A stretch of DNA of 64,000 nucleotides, from positions 1,366,501 to 1,430,500 of the forward strand of contig JAPDOI010000152.1 of NCBI GenBank assembly GCA_029168955.1, read 5' to 3'. Source of the DNA: Aplectana chamaeleonis. Taxonomy: Eukaryota > Nematoda > Chromadorea > Rhabditida > Cosmocercidae. The first letter of the stretch is position 1, and each line of letters begins with the position of its first letter. Below the pieces are notes generated by a model. That model saw nothing but the letters and a program-made list of their open reading frames with translations. It was not told where the DNA came from and searched no databases. This document shows, piece by piece, positions 1 through 10,790 of this stretch. Position numbers and translations under genes: made by a program.

Positions 1-56
1 TAACAATAGCATAATAATGTAATATTTTATTTTAAATTATCACATTATTCGTCGTT

Positions 57-76
57 AGGAAATGATAGGGACACTA
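57..76 (+). repeat. Left terminal-type repeat of the Tc1-like element
   Basis: The motif GGAAATGATAGGGACAC lies about 46 bp beyond the transposase stop. It is the inverted match of the two right-hand copies and probably represents the inner transposase-binding repeat. Confidence 0.7.
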
Positions 77-121
77 TTAAAAACAAAAATTATCAAACAA
101 GGATCAACACATACATGAAAT

Positions 122-1169
122 CTAATATGATATCGCACCTCCAGAGTTGGAAATCAATTCAAAAATTCTATTCGGCATAGAAGTGATCAAATTGGATATC
201 ACATTTTTATCCAAATTTCTCCAGGCTTCGAGTACAGCGGCCTTTAGCTCGTATACGGTCCCATACTGCTTGTTATTCGCGTAAATCTGGCGCACAATTA
301 TGCCCCAGATAATCTCTATCGGGTTGCAGTCAGGACTACACGCGGGCCATTCCATCACGCGAACTCGGTTTTGTTGAAGCCACGCCTTTGTAGATCTGGA
401 GACATGGACCGTAGCGTTATCTTGCTGGAAAATGTAGCGTTGACGCCTGTTTCCAGTGAAAAACGGCAGAAGATGCGCACGCAATGTTTCTTGATACTCC
501 TCCGAATCCATCCGACACGAAGTGAAGGCGATTTCCAAAACACCTTCGCTGCAAAATGCTCCCCAACACATCAGCGAACCGCCTCCGAAATTTCTTCGAC
601 TAAATACCATCGGATCCTTGCGAAGATCTCTCCAGTAGCATCGAGCACCGTCAGGTCCATCAAGGTTAAACTTCTTTTCGTCGGAGAAAATTACCTGGAA
701 CATGTCGCCTTTATCTTTTTAAATTTTATCGGGTTTTTAGAGAATCCCATACCTGTGACCAGTCTGTTGCCATGTTGTTCCTTGCAAACCGGAGTCGAGC
801 TAATTTGTGGGCTTCTGAGAGTGATGGAGCCTTCTTTATCACTCGACGGACGATGTTTTTGTCTGCGTTTACGACGCTCCAAACAGTAGTCTTCGACACA
901 TTGAGCGACAACTGAGCCCTCATTTGGTTGAAAGACAGACTACTGTTCGAGCAGAGTCGGCTGATCCTCCGTGCATCCCTACCGCTGACCTTTCTTGGGC
1001 GTCCAGGACTCTTCGCCAAGCCGTAGGAGTCTGGATCTCGTAGGAACTGGCTGATGCAGTTGGTGGAACGTCCGAGCTGGGAGGCAATTAGACGTTGGCT
1101 CACACCGGCAGCGTTGAGGGCACGTATTTGGGCCTGTTCGGAAGCAGTAAGCGATGTACCACGGCCCAT
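122..1169 (-). CDS. Tc1-family transposase, two exons, apparently intact
   Basis: Cut-and-paste transposase that would bind the terminal repeats and excise or insert the element at TA sites in the nucleus. Exon 1 is 1169-753 (139 codons) and exon 2 is 694-122 (190 codons plus stop), separated by a 58-bp intron (695-752) with GT...TTCCAG ends. Joined they give 329 residues, close to the roughly 340 usual for Tc1 transposases. The N-terminal half is a helix-turn-helix (GVSQRLIASQLGRS) followed by a GRPRK motif. The C-terminal half has the DDE triad: FSDEKKF, QQDNATVH and SPDCNPIE, with 34 residues between the second Asp and the Glu (DD34E). I chose the ATG at 1169 because MGRG leads straight into the helix-turn-helix; an upstream in-frame ATG (1280) lies in the repeat. 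I see no stop or frameshift. Confidence 0.88.
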
Positions 1170-1261
1170 GATTGGAATAAAGATGTTGGGTGTCCTCGTG
1201 TTGCGTTCATCCAGTGAACTTGTTACGGGAAATTTTGTTCGAAGTGAAAAATTCCATTTTT

Positions 1262-1470
1262 TGCAAGGTGTCCCTATCACTTCCGAACGGTGAAATTTTC
1301 TAAATGTAAAGGAAAAATCTTATGAAATTAGGCACGGTTTCAAGGAAGTTGCGAACAGAGGTTTTTTATCACGCTGAATTCATTGATGAACAGTGTTCAT
1401 CACCATTCCCAGAAATTTTTTGAAAATCTCATTTTTTAGAGGTGCCCCTGTCATTTCCGAACGCACTGTA
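1262..1470 (-). repeat. Right inner and outer repeats of the Tc1-like element
   Basis: Two directly repeated copies of the terminal motif (about 1262-1290, GTGTCCCTATCACTTCCGAA; and about 1440-1470, GTGCCCCTGTCATTTCCGAA) are separated by about 150 bp of AT-rich spacer. The outer copy ends in GCACTGTA at the flanking TA. This spacing is typical of IR/DR Tc1 elements. Confidence 0.7.
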
Positions 1471-1885
1471 TAGCCCATGCCAAATGCGAGCTCTCAATTC
1501 CTCCGAATAAGCGAGATATAGGGGGAAGCCACCCTGGGGCGCCCATACCAGGAAGCCACTCTGGCACGCCCCTTTTACGATCTTTCGAGCTCAACAGCGT
1601 CGAAATGAGCGACGGTTTCCGACCAGTAGCCCCGTTCTTCCCTTCATTCCCAGCCTCTTTGTTTATTCAGGTCGGTTCGCATACATCGGTTGCAAATGAC
1701 GGAAGTTACGAGCCTCGGACAACTCGTCCACCATTCTTCCGTAGCACAATTTTTGGGGGGCCATAACTTCGTTCTTAGGGGGTCTTGTACGATTCCAAAG
1801 ACATCATTGGAATCAGTGTGAGACCGTTTTCAAGATAGGCAGAAAAACAGGAAAACGATTCCGAGGTTGGACTGTGCCTTTAAAG
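1471..1885. mobile_element. Family A miniature element, fragment cut by the Tc1 insertion
   Basis: Non-coding sequence that aligns by eye with 14768-15245, 15621-16115 and (inverted) 5421-5912. Shared stretches include AATAAGCGAGA, GACGGAAGTTAC and CGGACAACTCGTCCACC. It ends in GGACTGTGCCTTTAAAG, the family terminus. The other end is missing and would lie on the far side of the Tc1-like element, outside the window. Confidence 0.65.
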
Positions 1886-2168
1886 ACGGAATTGTAATCT
1901 GCTCTCTTTCTGAAAACGGAGGTTTATGTGCTGTTTAGGAAGGAAACATGCCAAAATAGGGGTGAAAACCATAGAAATCCAACTGCTTGAATAGGTGATG
2001 TGACTGACTAGGCAACCTCATCGAAAAAGCCATTTCGTACAAGATTCATACCAGTTAAAGGCAGTGTTCACGATAACGAAACGCATCATGGTTTTTGATG
2101 TTTCTGGATAGGTAAGTCCACTAAGAAGAGGTTAGTAGGGAAAGTTCCTTATAGAAAACTAAAATACC

Positions 2169-2292
2169 ATGGAAAAGCTGTTCAAAGAAATCTCTGAAAA
2201 AATTAATTATGCCTGTTTGTGTTTTTCTGGAGACTGCGGACAACGCATCGAACCTGACCTCGAGAAAATGTTTTCGCACTACCAATTCCTAG
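2169..2292 (+). CDS. Candidate first exon, unknown protein (weak)
   Basis: An ATG in good context (ACCATGG) opens 41 codons beginning MEKLFKEISEKI and running directly to a perfect donor, TAG|GTAAGT, at 2292/2293. An in-frame stop lies just upstream (2160), so this would be a true start. I could not find a matching second exon: the nearest good acceptor (TTTTCAG near 2673) is out of phase. It may be chance or a decayed gene. I do not recognise the protein. Confidence 0.2.
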
Positions 2293-4408
2293 GTAAGTTG
2301 CTTTGCTTCCTGTTTCCTGTACCAAAAGTTCTTTGAAAATAAGAGGTGTCAATGTAAATGATGGGATGTTAGAATCTTTCGCGATGAAGAATACTCGAAA
2401 ACTCGGTGAATGTTCCTACGGTAACGCAGGACATCTGGGGTGGTAGTAATTGGGGTGTTAAGCGCGAGTTAACAGGAGTTAAATTCGCGTTAAACGCGAG
2501 TTTAAACACACCAGATTGCAATGATAACTCTTGATAGTTAAGAGAGAACTCGCCCTAGTTTCACCCTAACATCCCCCAGTGGTAGGCCCCTTATACACTT
2601 TCAATGAAAACGCCCCGAAAAAGCGACAATTGTAACCTTTGTTACAAAAAATAGCCTTTTCAAAACGTTTTCAGGTCTTTTTTTTCTCTAAAATTCCGAC
2701 AAGTGGCATCCTCGCGGTAAGTTCGCGTTCAACATACTCTCGCAAACAGCACGGAAATAGTGCTGAAATACGAGAGGAACTGGTGGTTAACGAAAAACTC
2801 CTCCCGAGGAGTTTTTGGATGCGGTTAGCAAGATACAGTAGGAAAAGTTTTGACCATCTATACTGAGGGCAAGTACGAGTTTAATTATTGCAGAGGGTTA
2901 AGGAAGTTTGATAGCACTGTTAGCCATTTTGATCCAGGACGTCAGCCTCTCTTTAAAACTGAAAGGTGTTTCAAGGGATAGTCCTTTAACGGCTTCCGCC
3001 AGGGAAACGGGCGATGAGGGTTCAAAAACAAAGCAGGGATCATTGCTGAAACACGTTGGCCGTCTTCTTTGGTGGCACTAATCAATCCCTCCCAATCAGC
3101 TGTTAATTTTTTGGCGAGCGCCGACACTTCTATCCTTTTTCCTATTTGCCTTCTGAAAGTCTTCCGCTTTGCTATTATCAGGTTAGTTTCATTTTCATAA
3201 TTCATTGCATAGCACAGGCTATGAGGAGTATGCAGTAAATTGTTTGCTTGCTCGCGTTTCGAAGGGGTTTCCACAACTTTTTTAGTGCAAAAAATGAAAA
3301 TTTTCCAAGTCACTGATTTTCAAGTGATTTGATGTTTTAGTAATGTTTAATCAGCATTAGTCGAGGCGTATCGGGCGAGTTTTGTGGGAAAGAAATACGA
3401 ACTTATTAAACCAACTGTATTTGTTCTCCTTTTTCTGCAGGATTCGAATACTCCTCTTTCGTTGCCAGATCAGTGCCATCGTGGCCTCTTATTTTTTTGA
3501 GGGTCCATTTTTTCCTTGAAATATGTGTACAAAACCTTTTTCTTGCACGATGCGCATATGAGTGTGTAACAGTGTTTCTATATATTTTCAGCACTAACTG
3601 CGGGCGGTGGATTAGTTTCATTTTGAGAAGACGGCAAGCACTTCACAAATTCAACTGCATCAATGACCGAAACCACACCACTACCCCAATCTCGGACGCC
3701 AGACTTCAGTTGCACGCTTCCAAAAAAAAACACTTCAATTCTTTTTCAAGAACGAAAATAGACTATCTAGTTTATCATCATTCTTATAAGTTTTAACTAT
3801 CCATTTCAGTTGAATGCAGGACATTCTTTGAATTTATGCATTACTCGACGAGTTTCGGAATGTCTTTTTCGCACTTAGCGTTACCTTCCCAAGAACACCT
3901 TGTATATAATTCATCCAGAAATTTTCAAATTTTCTTTCGCTCGAAATTTCCTTTGGAGAAATGTTTTGTTTTTCGAAAAAACTTTCGTTTGAAAACATTT
4001 TAAAAAAAGTTAGCAAAGTTACTACAAATGCAAACTTTTGTCAGATCACACGCATTTGATTGATTGAGGCTAATGATTAACCTAACATGTCTTTTCGAGA
4101 GTGGTCCTGAAAACTCACGGAGCTCATAAAAAATTACGAGAATTAGCATTTCCAAGAAAAATTTTAAAAATTGCATTCTGATCGTGTTTCGAACAAGCGA
4201 AATATCTCGAAGTTCCCTTTGAATGCTCTTCCTAATGAATAAAATAAATAGCATTACTTGTATAATCTTTCCGATCCCTCGTCTTTCCACCGTAAACGTC
4301 GTTCGTGTCCAAGCGTAGGAAATACCTATGCGGACGAAGGTCACGCTTAATGCATGTGTAAGCAGAGGAGTGTAAGCAGAGCTTTCGTTGAACCGGCAAC
4401 AAACCGTG

Positions 4409-4536
4409 GCACCTATGTCGCTTTTCGTTGCCGGCCAGGAGGTGGCGGTTTGTTCGCGTTAATTTGGCGGCTCTACTGCATTTATGTCGCGGTATGTTGG
4501 CGGCTTGGAGGTGGCGGTTTATTCGCGGTTAACACA
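4409..4536 (+). repeat. Two-copy tandem duplication, about 69 bp apart
   Basis: Two similar stretches share TATGTCGC followed by GGAGGTGGCGGTTT and TTCGCG, at about 4409-4467 and 4478-4536. The GGAGGTGGCGG cores are offset by 69 bp (4438 and 4507). No function is evident. Confidence 0.55.
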
Positions 4537-5420
4537 CCATTTACTACCACCCCTGTTATAGGACGTGAGCGGACTGACCTGATGGGCCGGCTGAACCTCG
4601 GGATTCTGGGGTTCTTCCTGCGCGTTTTTCGCTGTTTGATGAAAAAGATCTATCCTGCTCAACAAACACGAAACCGTCAAATTCAGGGGGTGTCCTGTCT
4701 TTTGATAGCAGTAACGGTAAGCGCCCAGGCCTCTCTCCATTCCCACAACGGTGTCCGGGCCTGGCGCCCTCTATGACGCCCTACATATTTTCATCTATAA
4801 TTGTTGCGTAAGTTTGAGATGCTGCGAGAAATAGATGTGTGCAGATTTTTACGCAGTCCAATTACATACCTCAAAGTCTGGACCCTTTGTTTTACCAAAA
4901 TTCTATTGCTGAAGGACTCCTTGAATAGTGATGGCAAGCAGTCGGTAGTAGTTCCGTTTATAAATCGTCAAAAACCACTTTTCTCCAAATTGTGCAAGGT
5001 TTTTGTTTCTTTAATCCAATGAATCAAAATTTTTTCCCACCCGAAAAATTTGTGATCCTCTCCTAGTTTTCGTTTTTTCCATTAAAATTTTTACGACCCC
5101 CTCACTACACGTTCGCAAGCTACCTACACCTGCTCGACCCTGTATCACGCTGCCGCATAGGAGATGCCTGCACTCAGAACTCGAACTGAACCTCCTTTCA
5201 TAGTAGCCCAGAATGTATAAACAAAGCTCACTCAATAGGTACCCTTTGGTTCCGAGCCAGATTTACTCTGCTCCCTCGCGAGAGTTCAGGTATTTTTGGC
5301 CGCTGCTGAACATCAAAAGGCTGCCAGAGTCGAAATCGCAGCGTAGAATCTTCTGAGCCGTATTGTCTCCAGTACAGAAAAAATTATTACGGGTTTTTAG
5401 ATGGATTGAAACTAGTCTCT

Positions 5421-5912
5421 CAAAGGCAGTGTTCACGATAAAAATAGTTTTTCTGTTTCTAAGCCTATTTTGAGAACGGTCTCATGCTCATTCCAATGAT
5501 GTCTCTGGAATCGTTCAAAACCTTCTGGGAACGGAGTTATGGTCCCTCAAAAATTAAACTAAGGAAGCATGGTGGACGAGTTGTCCGAGGCTTGTACCTT
5601 CCGTCTCTTGCAGCCGATATATGCGAGCTGACCTGAGTAAAAAGAGAAGTTGATAATGAAGGGAAGAACGGGGCTATTGGTCGGAAACCACCGCTCATCT
5701 CCCAATCTCAAGTTTTCATTTGTTCACGTCGGAGGGCGGGCATCGCGCTTTTGGGGTTTGCCTTGCACTCAAAGTGGCAGTTTCGGGCTCTTTTGGGGCT
5801 CCTCCTGTCTCGTTTTTATGCGTTCTTTGGACGTTAGCTTTACAGTGGGCCCCTACGCTACCAATTCCTAGTGGAAACCGAAACACATTTTTTATTGTGA
5901 ACACTGCCTTTG
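5421..5912. mobile_element. Family A miniature inverted-repeat element, full length
   Basis: About 490 bp bounded by CAAAGGCAGTGTTCACGATA on the left and ATTGTGAACACTGCCTTTG on the right, which are inverted matches of each other. The interior matches 1471-1885 and 15621-16115 in opposite orientation (GGACGAGTTGTCCGAGG, GAAGGGAAGAACGG). It has no transposase of its own, so it is a non-autonomous element. Open frames inside it are not genes. Confidence 0.8.
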
Positions 5913-6156
5913 AAGATCTTAGCAAGCCAGGCAAAAGATATGTCCATGGCTGAAGTTGTAGCTACAATTTTCTCGTAAGCTCCGAGAACTTCTTAAAAAA
6001 AGATAGGATTTTACAGCCGGCTGAGTTAAACATTCTCATATTCACTAATGCTCACCAATCTGTAATCTGCTCCATTGTTTTCATATCGTCGACAACACAA
6101 ATGTTCCTCCGGAACTCTAGATGTACGTTTGACAATTTTTTTCTCGGAAAGTCTTT

Positions 6157-8729
6157 TCACTGGCGTAGATAGCCGTAAAACGGAACACTAAAGAAGAGAT
6201 AAGCTGCCACTCCACCAGACGCGATTGGAATGACTTCAGAATTTAACAACGGTGACAAACGTACATAGTGATTTATTTTCAGCTGTGAGCTGTTTGTGTG
6301 CAGACTGTTTGCTAAGCAGATTAGAAGGCTCATGGATAGTTTTTGGTTTTCCAAATAGAGTTTTTCAAAAAAGATGATCTATGCTTTTTATGACAATGCT
6401 GCTCATTTATGGTGAAAAAAAAATACAAAAGGTACAATTAGGATTTTTTTCGTTCTCTGTGAGCGTTATTCTTGTGAAGTATGTGCAGCTGAGAATTCGC
6501 ACTCGAAGGAAGTGCAATGATGTATCCGGAAGTTAACTCACCTTCTGTACAATATGCATCTCATCGTAACAACATTTCAAGCCACATGCTCTTTGGTCTG
6601 TACCACATCGATGGCTGATTTTCGTCAGAGCAAGGGTCTTGTCTGGAAAGTCCGGCCTCCACTTATCGACCTGGCTTTCATTGACCACAAAAATCGGCAC
6701 CGAATCGAGAAGAAGCGAATCGGTAAAGTAGAACGTCATTTCAGTTGACAGCCTGTTATCATTGAGATAGTAGAGAGCACCATCAATCTGCAAAGAATCG
6801 GATAAAAAACAATAGTACTGCATGGAATGCCACGCTCTCAGAAGGTTATCAGTTGTAAACGCGCTGCCGATTGTAAGAAGGCGCGTCTAAGTCAGAACAA
6901 AGTAAAAGAAATCATCGGCTGGCTCGCGGTCGCCATCAATATGTAGTACGGTCTAGCGAATCAACGGGACGCGATTACATAGTTGGGGGGGCTCGTGCGG
7001 TGTTTGTGAATCTGGCCTTGGATTAAATCTGGATTTTGATAGCAAACGACGCTCGATCGCCGAGGTGCCGTCTATTCACTTGGCTAGAATTCCCAAGGCG
7101 ACCGTAACTCAGCCAAACATGATAAAGTCCGCCTAAACGAGACTGTCCGAGATGATTAAAATCCGACCAGCAGCTTGGAGCAGATAAAGGGCTCTAAAAA
7201 TGTTTTTGCGACACTCGCAGTACACACACGCCGACCGCTTAGGTGGACAGTCTCATTCTGAACAAACTTTGATAAGTCATCTCTGTCTGGCACAACTCTG
7301 TAAGTAGGTGGCAGTGGAACAGGACATGTCACCAATACCGCATCAAATATACAGTCCATGGCAACTGAAAAAAAAACGGTGGTGCAGCTTTGGGCGACAC
7401 ACTAAGCACATGATCGATTTGCCAAATGTGTTTCAAGGTGAGTTTCGGTTTTTCCTCCATTCTCTCTGGTTCACATTTAATTTTACCTCGTTGTGTGTTG
7501 CGGGTAGAAGCTTCTCACTGTGCGTAGGGTATCCTCAGCTTTTCGTGCTTTATGAGGGTTCTTTTCAGAATATTCTGTGAAATTCGGAATAAATTCGCTA
7601 AACAATGGCCCTTTTTTTCGGGATTCTCACTGGGGTGACAGCTAGGCATATTAAAAGCGATTTTGAAATGATTTAGTGATTCAGCCGGGTTTTGACTCGA
7701 TTTAGCGTTAATAAAAGGGTTTTTGACGGATTTTGGGACAAAAAAATCAAAAATAAATTTCCATGATTATGTCCTCCATTATGTTCTTTTCAACCAAAAC
7801 AGGACCGTGTGGGACTTTATACAAATGGTGTATATTGTATAAAGTCCCACACGATCCTGTTTTGATGGAAAAGAACAGAATGGAGGACATATTCAAGGAA
7901 CTTTTATTTTTGTTCTGTTCTTTATTCAATTCCTCTTTTTACGTTTCGACAGCTGCCTGCAGCTGATTATAACCCCATGAAGACTAATTTTGCTTTGGTT
8001 CTCTTGGCCTTGTCGTTCTTACCCTAATATACACAGTACTTGATTGAAAATTGCAAAGAAGCTTCTGCTTCTTATATAGGAGAGTGGTTATGTTTAGGGA
8101 ACACAAAAAGTTAGCACAGCGGTTGTAGTAAAAAATCACTCCTGCGCATTTCATTGAGCCATTCCATTTTTAGTAAGTTCTCGGTTCCGATTACCACAGC
8201 AGGGAGCGATTGCTTTTTGTCGAAGAATTATTAGCACCATTTATATACTTCACCAAAGCCCCCAACTCCACTTCTGGGGACAAGCGAAATCGAGATCGCA
8301 CCGAATATTTCTCAGAGTTTACCTATTCCCGATTTCTTGTCATTGAATCAATCAATACCGACTCATTCTGTTGATTATTTTACATAGGTACTCGATTTGT
8401 CAAATCAATCTCTTGCTCTCATACATTTGAGAATTGGGACACCAGCTCTTGCAAAAGCTCGAGGAACTATTAATATTGAGGACACTGCCATTGACGCGCA
8501 ACGAACCAACCAGAGTTATGAGAGAAATGCTTACCTCAAAATCTTTGTTCTTCAAAAATAGGTTGTTCAACCACTCGACACCTTTCTCGTCCTTCTTCAG
8601 TACGGGGGTTGCGTATTTGGCGACCAATTTCTTGACAATTTCAACCGATTCCCGTATAGGAAAATGCCTGTGGCATGAGAGTTCGCCGGCTAGTACAGTA
8701 CTGAGCAGAAATGGTAGAAATATAACCAT
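6157..8729 (-). CDS. Multi-exon gene for a secreted or membrane-anchored protein (partial model)
   Basis: Probable host gene. Exon 1 (8729-8535, 65 codons) begins with a signal peptide, MVIFLPFLLSTVLAG, then a lysine-rich stretch, and ends at GAG|GTAAGC. A middle exon (6787-6542, 82 codons, phase 0 at both ends) has acceptor TTTGCAG and donor AAG|GTGAGT; it contains a cysteine cluster, RCGTDQRACGLKCC. A last exon (6282-6157) follows CTCACAG in phase and encodes 41 residues ending in a hydrophobic segment (VIPIASGGVAAYLFFSVPFY), a possible membrane or GPI-anchor signal. Another likely exon starts at 7364 after a run of T and CAG, and reads MDCIFDAVLVTCPVPLPP; its donor is unclear. Exon 1 and the 7364 exon differ in phase, so at least one exon is missing from this model. 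The cysteine spacing recalls the C-terminal part of nematode CX modules, but that is tentative. Confidence 0.55.
7748..7913. repeat. Long near-perfect hairpin inside an intron of the 6157-8729 gene
   Basis: The arms, about 7769-7824 and 7836-7891, are almost exact inverted complements around a loop of about 10 nt (near 7826-7834). Pairing continues more loosely out to 7748 and 7913 (AAAAATAAA / TTTATTTTT). It is a recent foldback element or a long hairpin RNA source. Open frames on both strands are mirror images of the same palindrome. Confidence 0.85.
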
Positions 8730-9390
8730 GCGACCGCTCTTATCCGGACAGGATCTGAATAAGTGATGGACGAGAACAGCCGTAGAAGGTGTACGTGGAG
8801 ACGACGATACGTCTGCCGGTTGTTGACGCTATCGGTTGCCGTGTGATAAGAGCGCAAAAAAGAAGTGCTTTTATGATAATGGAGGAAAGACTGCTCACGT
8901 TTGAACTATGTGGGATTGCCTTCGGATGAACGTCAGCATCAACATCGGCTACTACTGTTATGATCGTCAGCTTTGGAAGATAACTGAAAGAAAAGCTTTC
9001 ATCCAAATTGAAATTTTTACCCTGATAGGATTCACCTTTTTCTTTAATCCGCTGTTTAATATTCATCCAAATGCCTTGATACCCATGCATATGTACTTAG
9101 GGATTTGGTTCAATGCTATCGTGCTTCAAGATATACGTTCCTCGGGGAAGATCAAAGGAGGCCTCACAGAATGCTCGTGAATCCCTCTCAGTGTGAAATG
9201 AAAATTCAAGAAAATTGCATCGGTTAGAACAATTTCAATATGTAACGTAGCCTACATATGTATCTAGAATTTCCCAGTAACGGGTACGTTGGGTGGACTT
9301 TGCACCTTATGGGGGGGGGGGCTCCGGTAGTTTCATGGATGCGACCACTGTATATGAAACGATTTTCGGCACCTAAGATTCGCAATAGGA
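8730..9390. other. Upstream region of the minus-strand gene; no supported gene
   Basis: This is the sequence 5' of the start codon at 8729 on the minus strand. Open frames at 8740-9090 (minus) and 8908-9180 (plus) overlap each other and show no domain or convincing splice sites. A G-run is at about 9310-9320. I see no clear TATA box. Confidence 0.4.
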
Positions 9391-9967
9391 TTAAAGGCAG
9401 TGGTCGCTATGAAAAAAGGTGTTGAGAGAACCATTAATATCAGATTGGTCGGCAAGCAGCTAGAAGACTATAAACGTTACGGGGAAAACAACGAGCTATG
9501 TTTAGAGTTATTTAGTTCCTGAGTTGATAATTCGTGCACACATGCATGGATCCGCCCAAAAAGATCGTAGTCTCGTGTGCATATTCGAAGTTTATTGGGA
9601 TTCACAGGCGGAAATAAATGCAAATTTTGCTAATAAAAACAGTTCTGAAATCTGATGAAGCACTCCATTCATTGTTTTAACTGAATGAGGACAGAAATAG
9701 CCAAGAAGGCCACTACGCAAGAAATTAGTAATTGATTAAATGTCGATTTCAAACCAGGTGATGTCCTTGATGCTATAGATCATCTATGTCTAGTATGGGG
9801 TGTGGGCTCGTCCATCATCACAGGATCGGAAAGTTGAGGCTGATAATTTGACTCAAAATTGGGTGTTTTTCTCTGATCTTTCATGTAGGTTCTATTACTC
9901 TGAATCCAAAAAAGGGTTCAGAGGAGAAAAGTAAAGAAGCCTATTTTATCGCGACTACTGCCTTCAA
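9391..9967. mobile_element. Family B miniature inverted-repeat element
   Basis: 577 bp bounded by TTAAAGGCAGTGGTCGCTAT and TATCGCGACTACTGCCTTCA, inverted matches of each other. The interior matches the copy at 48394-48948 in the same orientation, for example GAAATAAATGCAAATTT and TAATAAAAACAGTT. It has the same type of terminus as family A but an unrelated interior. It encodes nothing recognisable. Confidence 0.8.
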
Positions 9968-10790
9968 GACCGTTTTGGATGTAGAAAACGACGTTCTGTC
10001 GTCACGGGATTGATCAGCAAAAAGTTTAGCTGAATAATGGCCCCGCTACCTGCAACTATTTATCTGATAGACAGTGTCCACGATAAAAACCTTTCCAAGT
10101 TTTAATCTCGAAGAAAGGGCTAAAAAAGAGTCTCAAATAACTCTACACGGCCCGAACTTCTGTGTGGAGCGCAATCCACACCCGCTCCTCTTAACGGCCT
10201 TTGATTAAAGCAAAATACGGGGAAATTGGCTTCATCAAAACATACGGTGATCGAATCATCAAGCCATTCCCATGATGCACGGAATGAATAAATTCACCCC
10301 ATTTGAATATTGTTTCTCTCGGAGTGGATTTTTCAGTTGTTTGTTTCGATCAATGGCTGCTGACGGAAGCGGACGGGGATTGTACTCCCAAGTTCAGGGC
10401 CGTGTAGGGCTATTTGGGGCTTTTTTTGCCGTTTTTTCGACATTGCTGCTGCCATGAGCATCGCACCTTTTGATTTCCGGTGAATAGGCCTCTAATAAAA
10501 GCCAAATGAATCAACTTCCTGGATCGTCCCGAAAACGAAGCGTGTTATTTGCCCAAAATGTAATTCAAGGAACGTTCGGAAAGCAAGATTCCCACCCTGC
10601 AAGCCATGAATCGCCAAAAACAGAAATCACCAAAACCTCTCCGATTTCATTGCCTTTTCAAGACGCCCAGTTCTTCGGAGTTAGGTTCCACGGTTTACAT
10701 TGTTTTATCGCTTCATGGACAGAAAGCTCACCGAAACAAACATCCTTCTTATGATTCTTAAAATAAATTGCAGAAGAGGGTTTGTGCTGA
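9968..10790. other. Intergenic sequence with a lone terminus-like motif
   Basis: ACAGTGTCCACGATAAAAAC at 10071-10090 resembles the TTAAAGGCAGTGTTCACGAT termini but I see no partner end. Open frames at 10272-10457 and 10506-10754 are short and unassigned. No gene is supported. Confidence 0.35.

Larger units (their letters stand above)
1..1470 (-). mobile_element. Tc1-like DNA transposon (left end probably outside window)
   Basis: A Tc1-like element lies with its transposase on the minus strand. A short repeat containing GGAAATGAYAGGGRCAC occurs three times: at about 57-76, inverted at about 1262-1290, and inverted again at about 1440-1470, where it ends in CGCACTGTA beside a TA. Two copies about 178 bp apart on the right, with only one seen on the left, suggest an inverted-repeat/direct-repeat (IR/DR) terminal structure. 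The left copy then corresponds to the inner repeat, and the outer left end falls before base 1. The right end abuts an older miniature element, so this transposon probably inserted into it. Confidence 0.85.
1886..5420. other. Mostly intergenic sequence with no supported complete gene
   Basis: A lone family terminus TTAAAGGCAGTGTTCACGAT sits at 2055-2074. An imperfect snap-back (about 2450-2585) pairs a GGGTGTTAAG/GCGAGTTAA-rich left side with CTCGCCC...CTAACATCCCCC on the right. Open frames at 2942-3313 (minus), 3473-3796 (plus) and 4000-4344 (minus) have no recognisable domain and I do not call them genes. I see no tRNA. Confidence 0.5.

Noticed and set aside
3473..3796. Possible plus-strand exon after TATATATTTTCAG at about 3580-3592
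   Set aside because: The acceptor is good, but the following frame has no domain, no donor is evident and no partner exon could be placed.
8740..9090. 116-codon minus-strand ORF as an upstream exon of the 6157-8729 gene
   Set aside because: The signal peptide at 8729 marks a true start, and the ORF has a plus-strand competitor and no donor leading into 8729.
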